DNA of 64,000 nt from Aquatica leii (lineage: Eukaryota; Arthropoda; Insecta; Coleoptera; Lampyridae). Positions 36,201 to 48,200 of this stretch are shown here, one piece after another. Below the pieces are notes generated by a model that saw only the letters and a program-made list of their open reading frames with translations, did not search any database and was not told where the DNA came from. The translations under genes and the position numbers were made by a program. Location: positions 89,405,912-89,469,911 of the forward strand of contig CM069436.1 in the NCBI GenBank assembly GCA_035610365.1. The letters run 5' to 3'. Position 1 is the stretch's first letter, and each line of letters begins with the position of its first letter.

Positions 36201-39200
36201 AGCATAATAATATGACACCATTTTGACGCGCAAGGTATATTAAACCAATATTCTTCGTATAAGTGGCATGACTATCCAAAAGTAATAAAACCGGATCATC
36301 CTTTGTTGGTTTGATGTGCTTAATAAAGTGTTGCATCCACTCAACGAAAATGGTTGCCTGCATCCAACCACTTGGATGAAATGCTGCTGTTGTTTCAGTA
36401 GGCGCACCGTCTAGTAATTCAGCCTTCATTCTTAACCGTGGAAATATGAGAAATGAAGGGACATAATGACCTGCTGCCGAGAAGCACAAAACTGCTGTTA
36501 CCAATTGTCCTCGTTCTCCGGACGCCAAAATTCCCACTTGTCTGCGGCCTCTCATTGCAATTACCTTAGAATGGCTCTTTGGAACAGTTGTAAGGCCCGT
36601 TTCAACGACGTTATAGATTCTACTTGTACGAAACTTATATTTGTCAGTTAAACTTATCAGTAGATCAAAGAATTTGCCAGCGGTCACTTTATTAAATCCC
36701 ATGGCAAAGTTGCCACTTCGGTTACAACAACAATGACACGGTTCAAACCTGGAAGACATTCTTATCTTAGTATAGATTCCGGCCGTGGAAGCCTTCGCTA
36801 CTACATGTGAACGTGATTTAAACATAAATAAAAATATATTTCAATACATAATATGAAAAATTATCTTGAAATTTTTTAGGTCTGCACTATTTATTCGATT
36901 TTTCGTATCCTGATGAACACCCTTTCAAAAGTGGGCCAACGTTAGCAACTTGGGTTACAACAATGACACGGTTTAAACCCGGAAGACTTTCTCATCTTAG
37001 TATAGACTCATGTCATTTGTCTTAATAAAACTCAATAGTCGTAAGAAAAAAACATGTTTATGTAGAAACAGTGCCAGCTCAAAAACCTCAACCACATGAC
37101 AAACATCATTCAGTTACAAATTTTAGAAATCATCATTTTTTCGACTATTAATTGACCAAGAAAGCAAGAAGACTGAAAGTACTATTGACACTAGCTTCCA
37201 TTTCTCTGGCCATTTCTCGTGTGTTGTTAGTCCCCCATCGGGCGCCCCTCTAAGTGGCGGATAGGGGAATGTCTGGTACCTGGGAATAGAAGTACCAGAG
37301 GCAGACCAAAACTAGCATAGGACACGACGGTTCTCCAGTAGGGGTAACCCGACAGCGTCTGAACCTCAGGTTAAGAACGGCTGAGGTTATATCTCTAAAT
37401 TCGACTGGCTAGCGCGGGTAGATTAGACCAACCACGTCCTCTTAACAACAACGATATCAAGTTACAAAACGAAAATATTTTTGACTAATCAAACTGTCTC
37501 CAGGATTCCGGGGGAAACAATAATTTGACAATTGCAAAAACTTTAAACAAAAATGTAAATAAGACTAAACGAATGATTGTTACATACAATATACGTTCAC
37601 TAAACAAAGACAAAAAACTATACAAACTCAAAGAAAAACTGAAGACCATTAATTAAGATATAGTAGGTTTAGTCGAAATTAAGAGAAAAGGAAAACACTA
37701 ACATCAGGTCACATACTATACTACAGAGATGCAAAAACTGAAGAAATCTAATTTCTGCAACATGAAAATTATACAAGTATACGCTCCAACTACAAATTAC
37801 GATGACAAAGAAATTTCAAAAGCAATAAAAACCAACCACTACTAATATACAATTATAATAGGAGACTTGAACAGTAAAATTGGTAAAAAAATAGAACCAA
37901 ACAAACATAATATCAGAATATAAAGATTAGAGAAACGAAATGAAAAAGGACTACTGCTCATAAATTTTGCAGAACAAGAAAATAATGAACACCTTTAAAA
38001 AAACTCCGATAGGAAGTGAACATGGGTCAGCTCAAACGGAGAACATAAAAATGAGATTATATCTTATCATCAAATAAAGAAATTGTTAAAGATGTAACAC
38101 TATTAAGCAATATTGGCACAGGAAGCGACCATAAAGTACTGAGAAGAAGAATAGAAATTAATAAGAGAATGGCAGAAAAGAAAAACACTCCCAAAACAAT
38201 GATAGACACAAAGATTTTAAAAGAAAACCAAGCACAATATGAACACCAACTAAGCAAGAATTTCAAAACCTCGGAACTACAAAAGCATAAAATAAACGAC
38301 ATCAGTGCTAAGATAAATAAAAGTATGCTAGACGCAGACCACAAAATAACCGAAGTTTAGATGAAAAAAGTTAGAACTGAGAATCTATTCTGTATAACAC
38401 GAAAACTGCTGAAAAAAGGAAAACGAAATACAATAAAATTTACACAAACAAACCAAGCATTGAGAAAAGCAATAAGAGAAGATAAAAGACAACAGAGACA
38501 CAAATTGGAAAAATAGTCCATGAAAACAAAAACATGAAACGTATGAAGAGGTTATTAGGCAGAGCAAATATCACAGTACTTAAAGACAAAAAGGGAAAAG
38601 AGATAAAAGATAAAAAACAAATTCTAGGGATAGTAAAACAATACTACGAAGAGCTATATGAATAAAAAGATGAGACACCAAACGTTGTGAAACAGGAAGT
38701 GAAAAAAAATTATGAACGTAAATTCAGAAGAAATCCAAGAAATTATTGAATAGGAGATAAAATGCAACATAAAGTACATCAAAAATCATAAATGCCCTGG
38801 ACAAGATGACGTAATAAACGAGCTAATAAAAGAAGGAGGAGATGAGCTAGTTAAAGCGCTACTTTTATTCTTTAAAAAATGCCTAACAGAAAGAAAAATT
38901 TCTGGAACAATGCACTAACCATTTTCATATACAAAAAGTCAGACAATACAATACTCAATAGTTATAGACCAATATCTCTACTGCTCCAAGTATTTAAACT
39001 CTTCACAAGAATTATAATAAATAGGTTAGAAGCAAAACTAGAATTCTATCAGACAATCGAACAGATCAGCTTTAGGAAATACTTCAACACAAATGACCAC
39101 ATCATTACAATAAAAACATTAATAGAAAAAGCCATAGAACACAATCTACCATTATATATGGCGCTAATCGATTTTGAAAAGACTGATACCACTCTGAAGA

Positions 39201-42200
39201 TGCAAGCTTCAATGTCTTGCGAAACGTCAGTTTGTTTGGATTTCAGAAGCGACGATACGGCAAAGGCCAGGTTTTACTTCTTGTTTTGGTTCTCACGGAG
39301 AGGCTAAGACCAAGTCTAAAAAGTCTGGGGGCTTAACTACGACGCGGTCTAAGCCGAAAGTCGCTTATAAAAGGAGGACCGGAAAGTAATGTCGTTTTTG
39401 CACATGTCGACATTCGATAATCGTTCGCCAGTTTATGGTTTATCTCAAACAGGTGCACAGGTTATTTTTATATTAGTGTGATTTGTTCACTTTTAGATTA
39501 TTTAAAATAAAATATTTTTTTTTGCAAATTGGGGTGAAATGGCGTGCGAAATACAGGAAGTGCATATTTATCATTATATGCTTTTTGAATTTCGCAAGGC
39601 TAGTAACGCAACAGTTGCGACTAAAAACATTAGCGATGTTTACCCAGATTCATTAGATGTTCGCAAATGCCAAAGATGGTTTTCTAAGTATATTTGGGAA
39701 TTTTGATCTTTCTGACGCCCATCGACCAGGAAGACCAATGTCATTAGACAACGACGTTCTAAGAGTAGAAGTTGAAGCAAATACATGCCAAACCATCGAA
39801 GAATTGTCGAACACCCTTAACCAACCTTGGTCGACCATCCAGGAACATTTGTACCAGATAGGAAAAATCAGCAGAGCAGGTGTTTGGGTCCCCCATAATT
39901 TGTCAGAGCAAAACAAAGCCAACAGGTCAACCACGTGCAATGCATTGATTCAACGGCATCATGTAGAACCGTTTCTTGATCGTTTAGTCACTGGAGATGA
40001 AAAATGGGCCCTATACGACAATCCAAAACGCAAAAGGCAGTGGCTCTCCCCAAATGAACCAGTACGCAGTACTGCAAAGCCGGGATTACACCCCAAGAAG
40101 GCGCTTCTGTGTGTTTGGTGGAGCATCTGCGGAATCGTTCACTTTGAAGTGCTTAATCCTGGACAAACTGTTAATGCGGACCTTTATTGTCAACAATTGG
40201 ATCGAGTGAACCAAGTTCTAGTTGAGAATTACCCAGCTATCGTCAACAGAAAAGGTGTCATTCTTCAACATGACAATGCAAGGCCGCACTGTGCAAGACG
40301 GACGCTAGAAAAAATTAATGAATTGGGATGGGAGGTGCTGCCTCACCCTCCATATTCACCTGATATCGCACCTTCAGATTTTTATTTGTTCCGATCCCTA
40401 CAGCACTTTCTAAGTGACAAAAAATTTCAAATTTTGGACGACTTAAAAAATGGCATCTCCAGATATTTTGATGACAAACCAATAGATTTTTTTCGGTCTG
40501 GTATAAAAAATTTGCCCACTAGATGGCAAAAGGTTGTGGAAAGTGTGGGTGATTATATCATTGATTAAAAATAAATATTATAAAAAAATTATTCGTTTTA
40601 ATTTAACGTAAAAATACGACATTACTTTCCGGTCCCCCAATAATTACAAACAAAATAACTGCGAAAGCTTAAGATTTTATAACAACTTTATAGTTTTCTA
40701 CATGTGGATTAACTTGTAGCTCTGTTTCTCCATGATGGTGTTTAGCCTCGGATTTATTAAAATATAGATTCTTGTCTAAATTATGGTTAAAAAATCTAAT
40801 AACAACATCGAGATTAATATATATGCATGAATTCAATAAATTTTAGAACAAAAATGTTAGAAATTTAGTGGGCCAACTAATACGAGACGGGGAATAGGTC
40901 ATCTTTGTTTTGTCTGTTACCTGGCTGTTGTTAAGAAAACTTTGCTTTAGCGTATAGAATAGTCTTTCTGGTTTTTCTAAGTTGCTATTAATTTTATCTT
41001 CAATCTGACTTTTATTCATTATAGTTTCTAGGTATGTATGTGTATCTGATCGTTTTTGCTATGTTTTCGTATGTTTATTTGCATTATTATTTCTCTATCT
41101 TTTGTCATTGTAATTGACCATATTTAGGCGTTTTTTTGGACTTCAGGTTTAACATTTTTGGGTTGGTCAAACCATTAAATTTTAATTTACCCTTAAAAGA
41201 TAAGAACTCCCATTGGATGCCGAAGCATTCCAGTGATTCAAACAGGGATATGTCAAATCAGATTCAATATGGCGTCGTTATGGCGTTGTTGAACAAATAT
41301 GGACAAAAAGATTTGGTTGTTATCATAAGTTTATTGTTACTACTAACTCGATTTAACAGATTACTGGACTTTATTATGATTTATCAACCAGACTGGTTGT
41401 TGCCGACAACCAATAAAAGTTTATATTTTTTGAGGGCTATTTAAAATTTATCTGTTTCACCAACTTAAAAATATTAAACCTGTCCAAATAAACGCCTGAA
41501 TATGGTCAATTGTTTGCGTTTTTTGTAGATTCACATTTAGTTTATCTTTTTCTGCTGTTGTGCTCTATTTATTTAGGTTATGTTACAGTTTTTCTTCCAA
41601 TTCAGTAATTACTACTATATCTCTGCATTTATTGGTTTCATAGGTTTTATGGCACATAATATTTTTTAAAATCTGTCTCGCATTTTTTGATTACTTTATC
41701 TATTGCGTTCATAGAGAGTGCTACGCTTTCTTCCTTCAGTAGTTATAAATGGTTCTGATATTTCAATCTGGTTGCTGTTTTTCTATATAAACTTTTGATT
41801 GCTTTGATTTTCGTATTGAAGAAGAATGAGGATTTTGCAATTACTAAAGCGTTATTAAAATCTATGACCTGTGATAAAACGATACACCTTAAATGAAAGT
41901 GTAAGAAATTTGTCATTGGAAGAAGAAAAATGTTACCCGAGAAGTTGATACTACCTTTACAAAGAAAATTTCCTATCTGATCTGTGACTTTATGAATGTT
42001 GATAAAAACATCAATTACTGGTTAGATTTAAAGGTACAAATATCTAAGCATTCGAACGCGCGCATGTAGATGACGATTAATAACTACCTGAATATTCCGT
42101 TTCATATAACCATTGTTCAAGAAAGTTTTAGTAAGATGATGTAGTTCCGAGTCTAAATACTCAGATTAGCAAATTGAAAAAGCGCGATGAACTGAAGATT

Positions 42201-45200
42201 CAATAATAGAACGTTTCTGTGCAGAATGCACAAGAACGTCAAAAAATAAGAGACAATCGTTGTTTGAACTTTCATGACACTATTCCGGGCGATTCTTATG
42301 TAAAATGACGTCCTGAATCCAAATATGTCTTCCGTTTTCTTCCATCACCATAAATAAATTATAATTTATTTATCGAACGATAATAATAATTATAATAATT
42401 ATTATAATAATAAATATATGGACATGAATTTAATTTAAATGGGGAAAAAAACTATTTTAGCTATAAACAGTAATAAATAAAAAGATATTCATCGTTACTT
42501 GGTGCTTGCTTTCTTTTTATACCCTGAGGTACAGCTCTCTCATTTCTAAAAACTAGCAGTACTCCGCCAACATGCTTGCATTCCACTTCCCTGAAAATCT
42601 CTTCTCCAGCTTAGCGATGTCTTGATGGAACCGTTCCCCGTGTTCATCCGAGACTGCTCCTAAATTTTCAGGGAAAAAGTCCAGATGCGAGTGAAGGAAG
42701 TGAACTTTAAGAGACATGTTACATCCTATGTCCTTGTACGCTAAAAGCAGTTCCTCGACGTGAGCGACATAATCTTCACTTTTGTGGTTACCCAGGAAGT
42801 TCTTACAAAGGTTTTGAAATGCAAGCCAAGCTCGTTTTTCTTTTCGATTTAAATTTTCAATAAACGTCGAATCTTGGAAGAGTTGTCTAATCTGGGGACT
42901 AACAAAAACGCCTTCTTTGATTTTAGCTTCGCTAAGACGAGGAAAGTTAGTTTTCAAAAATTGAAATGCGCCACCTGTCTTGTTCACTGCTTTCACAAAC
43001 TGCTTGATCAATCCAAGTTTGATGTGTAAAGGTGGTAAGTAAATATTTTCCTTCGGAACCAAAGGATTGTGGGCAACATTTTTCTGACCAGGAATAAGAT
43101 TTTCTCGAAGAGGCCAGTCCCGTACGATGTAATGTTTATCTCGGGCTCGGCTATCCCATTCACAAAGAAAGCAGCAATATTTTGTGAATCCTGATTGCAG
43201 GCTCGTGAGTAGAACAACAACTTTTAAGTCAGCGCAAAGTTTCCACTTATAATGATGATAACTAATTTTATCAAGGATTCTGAAGATGTTTTCGTACGTT
43301 TCCTTCATATCAACAGAGTATGCAACTGGAACTGATGGAAAGTCATTTCCATTTGCCAACAGGACAACTTTTAAGCTTGTTTTTGATGAGTCTATAAACA
43401 GTCTCCATTTGTCTAAGTCACATGGCATCTGTAGCTCTGTCATCAATAAATTTGCATTAGGGCAAAACACTAAACCTTTATCTTCTGAGAAAAAAACATT
43501 TTAGGGTTGCTAGTCTGGTCCTGTAAGAAGATATTTTTACACCCTTTTCTAAGAGATTCCACTGTTGAAGTCGCGATCCTAGAAGCTGAGATTTAGTCTT
43601 AGGTAACTGCAAATCCTTGACAAGATCATTTAATTCCGATTGAGTGAGGAGGTGAGATTGCCGAGAAACTAAATCTGCGGAATACTCTTCATCATTGAAC
43701 GTATCATTCGAAGCCCCAGGTTGTGGCTCAGAGTCTTTTAAATCAATTTCCGGCTCTAGAGTATAAGTGTTTGGGAGCTTTGGGATTGGCAAAGCATCGT
43801 TATGAGGAACAGGTCTTAGAGCTGACAGAATATTGGGATACTGAATTGCTTACTTTTACTCGAAAACCCGACGGTGGAAGTCATACAAAAGTAACAATCT
43901 GTAAGATGACAGCGAGGTTGACGCCAAACCATGGGCACCGCAAATGGCATTAATTTACGGGTACCTTTGAGCCATTTGGTCAAACTACTGTAACAAGTCG
44001 TATAGCAAACTGATGGAGCCCAAGTCTTGTCCTGGTCGCCAACTTGACAATCAAAGTACAATTTATAATCTGTTTTAACAAGCGGAGAAAGGGGTTTTCG
44101 TTGGGCTTTTAAAGTTAATTCTCCGCAGACATAGCAGAAGCTACGGGATGATTTTTACACTCGCGTGGCATAATTAAACAGTAATTCAACGCCCGGCATT
44201 AACCACAAATCACACTTAGTCACTTGAAAAAATCCGGAGTAAAAGTAGTTTTACTGTTTTACACAAATGAACGAAGATGAACACAAAATCCAGCACGTTT
44301 AAAACGTCGACAAGTTAACTCTGCAACAGCTATAGATGTACTGATCGAAGCAGTTAAGCAAACAATGTAATATACTATAATGAGAAGAGTAATGCAAGTT
44401 CAAGCCTGTCGAAAATTCCTGTTCAAACCTGCATGTGGTATTAAAATCGCCAGCGTCGTGCAGTGAATCTTCCTAACTGTTTATTGATATTTTTTACTGT
44501 TCTTATATATTTGTATTTTATTGTTGTTTCTATATACATTTTATAGCAAAACTTTTGCCATATACTTTGGTATATAAATTTTATTACCTGCTTTAGGATG
44601 TTTAACGACTATAAGTTAAAATTCTAAAAAAAATGCAAAAAATAAAAAAAAAAATGGAGTCTTCCCAAAATAGGTGGGTGATAGGTAAAAACGGAGCTCA
44701 TTTTTGGATTCAGGAGGTCATTTTACATAAGAATCGTCAAGAATGGTATCAGGGCCGATTTTCATGCAGACCAGATTATATAATCAAGAAACGTAAACAA
44801 TTTAAGATGAGTATAGAACTAAACAATAAACGTGACTTAAATTTTTGCCATGGTGCAACAGAATCTGTTCGATGATAATTTGCGAATCTTCAATAGAAGG
44901 ATTGGTAAAAAGTGAACTGACATCAAAACTCACAAAAAGATCTTTAAGATTAAAAGTGGGCGAAACTTTCCCAGCTGTCTTTTATTGTTTTTGTGACTAC
45001 CTCTTTTACTTTCTGTCTGTGTTGTTAGTAATGTTTCTGTTCTTTGGTTTCTTTGTTGAGGGCATTTTGTCTTGATTTTTTAATGTTTTGACTTCCTCGT
45101 ATGTATTAAAATATTTATGTTTATGAGAACTAATTACATTGGTATTATTGACTCATATCATACTTTTTAATTCGTCGCTATAGTGTGTCAATGTACTTTC

Positions 45201-48200
45201 AACTAAAAAAAATACCGACAATGTATTGATTTTGCGACCAAAAACTGAATAAGTGAGAAGAAACAACGTAAGCTAAAAGTCAGTAATCTCTTGTTTATTC
45301 AGTGATATTTTTTGAAAGGTGACGACAACAATAATTCAGAATTTTGTATTTTTGACAATAAATCTGGATTCTCATCAGTAACGACTTGTAATCAAAGAAA
45401 ATGATTAGTTCGTTTTTGTATTGTATGTAATTTTATTCGATAACCCACTAAACTTTAGTAAATTAAACAAGTTTACAACACAAGTAAGTAGTGGACTTAA
45501 TTTAAATTTTAAAGAAAGTAACTTTGATTTTACTTTTCTAAACTCAGAAGATTGCATGTCTTGGTATTTTAGGTAACTGACGCACGGAATTGCAAGTATG
45601 TTTTATGTATATAATTATCTCAACGTAAAAACTTAAAAAATGCTAAGTTTGTGTAGTTTTGGATAACGGAGATTAATCAACACAGTGTAATAAAATAACT
45701 TTGGTATCACAACCAATTAAGAGATTATTTACAGATATTATCAAAAATGTAATAACCAACTGCAAAAAACCTATCTGTTGCTACAACGATTAACTATAAA
45801 GAAAATTATTATTTTGTTAGAAAAATGAAAAACCAAATAACGATACTACATTGTTTCAAAAGTAAAAGTACTGATTGAAACGAAATAAAAATTCACGATG
45901 TTAGATTTGGGCTATATGAAGGTTGTGAAAGTGTAAGAGTTTTAATTTGAAATAGCTGTGTAACTAGACGATTATCGTAGTGTAACACTTTTTTCTCGCT
46001 TCGACGTTTAGTTTTAGAATCAAAAAGTTATTACAATTTGGCTCAAGCACAAGCCTTTTTCAGCGCCAATTTTACACCCAATCAATTACACAAGTTCTTG
46101 TCTGCATAACCATTTGTTATAAAACAGTAAAAAAAAACGAACAAAAACTAAATGATTATTGCATCCAAATTTGTAATGTGAAAAAAAAATAAAGCTTGAA
46201 ACTAATTTATTTCAAATAACCATAGAATCTAATCCATGTTGATGATTTGTTTCTACATCTAATAAAACTACAAGAAAATGATAGTTACAAAGAACATAAA
46301 GACATATCGTAAAAGAATAAAGAATGTCACAAGCACGAGAGAAGTTTTACAAATTACATATTATATTATTATTGTTATGAAGAATAAAATAGATTACGTT
46401 AAAAACAGCTTTCATATGAAACTTTTCATCGTTAACGTGAAAATAAACTTCAAAGTACAGTACAACTTTCACAATATCGTCGCAATTAAAAAAAAAGCTG
46501 CGACTGAAAACCATCTCGAACATCAAAAAGTACAGAGCAACTGAAATGCAATTTAGTAAATTCAATGCATCTCAAATGAAAACACAACTCAAAGCTAATC
46601 GAAATCAAACATGTCCAACGAAAAATTATTTCGTAAAGAATCTAATTTTAATAAACGTCAAACGATTCAAATTTATTGAGTATAAATAATTCATAAAGCT
46701 ACTTTTTATTCTAGAGCAAACGTGGAACGATGGTAATTTATTTCGTTTTTTTGACATTCAATAGTTTGATCGTTTTCCGAATGCTTTTCTAATTAATAAT
46801 TAATTTTCAATTAAAAAATTAAATAAACTTACAAAACAAGCGTTCGTTTTAATTGTTATCTAGTTGTGTTTAGTTCTATCTGCATAAATTTGGCAAACTA
46901 AAACTTTTGTAACAACAATTTGGTTTTTTTTTCACGAGAGGAGAAGTTAGTGAAACGACGATTTGCAAAAATTGTTCAAGGATTAAGATTGTAGTAAAAA
47001 TTATGTTATCAAATTACCGACGTCCTGGTATTATTGGTTGCCTACTTAAAGAATGTGATAAAGTCAATGTAAACGAAGAGCTTTGGAACTAATTACATAC
47101 AAAGAAGGTAGACGCATTTCCTTTCGTCAGTATTAATTCTGCTAATTTGTTTTGTTGACGAGAAAATTGGTCTAAATTCCAACGATTTCTCAATATAAAA
47201 GCGTGAAAATAGATCATCTAGAAAGTCGTTACTGTGCAATAATAGTTATTAAATTCAAATAAAAACTGTACTTTAACAAGGCTTGAACAAGAATAATTTA
47301 ATCTTAACAATCGATCCAGAGCGTAGCTTAATGAGCACAGATTATCGGGATACATTTGATTGTAATTCAGATTTGACTTTAGGTTTAAATAATGACTTTA
47401 TTTAAATGTTGCGGAATAAAGTAATTTTGCGTTTGCATCGATTAAAACTAATGTTTAATTTTTAATTTCTTAAAACGTGTGTGCACGTGTAAATAGTGTC
47501 AAATAGTTTCTTCTAAGTATAGAATGACCCCTGAACCAAGAGGAACCAGTTATTGTTAATAAATTTAAACATAAATACAATTAAGTAGGTAGTCTAAATA
47601 GCAACGTTTTCAAGTTAACACTAAAAAAAATGCGTATTTTTGATTAATATTTATTAAAAATTTTTATGTTTGGCTTTAATCGTAACCGGTTTTATTTTTA
47701 TTCGCATCCCTTTTTGTAGACAATAAGGAGAAAAACATTAATTCCTGTGCTTTCAAATATCTACGTCTACATATTCGTATACCTTTTTGTGCTTAGGATG
47801 AAATATTTTGAGAAATCTTTAGGAATTAGGTTAACACTTGTAGTTGTTTGCGTGCGTGAGATAATTAAGTAGAAGACTTTCTTCTAGTACTTATGGGCTT
47901 ATAACAATTAATATTTAATGAAGTAGTTTTTTTACACCACGTCAGGTGCGTGTTGTAAAACTTATGTTTATGTAACGCTTGAAAATTATGCCATGTTAGA
48001 TTACACCAAAATTTTTATGTATCAATAATAAATAATTCAACGTGTGCATGAAATTACAGAAAAATAATAACAATAAAAAAATGGAAAACAAATATGAAAG
48101 ATTGAAGAACAATTAAGAAGATGAGATAAAATAGTTAAAGAAAGTAAACCATGCATGACATACTGAGAAACCAGTTGCACATAAATAATGAAAATACGAC

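Noticed and set aside
35390..36651. Plus-strand frames within 35.4-36.7 kb
   Set aside because: Antisense of the pogo transposase, which has clear catalytic blocks on the minus strand.
38057..38567. Hydrophobic minus-strand frames resembling membrane proteins
   Set aside because: Complement of the A-rich LINE coding strand; the plus strand has recognisable endonuclease and RT blocks.
46278..46565. Overlapping frames on both strands
   Set aside because: Low-complexity AT-rich intron sequence; no conserved motif or splice context.
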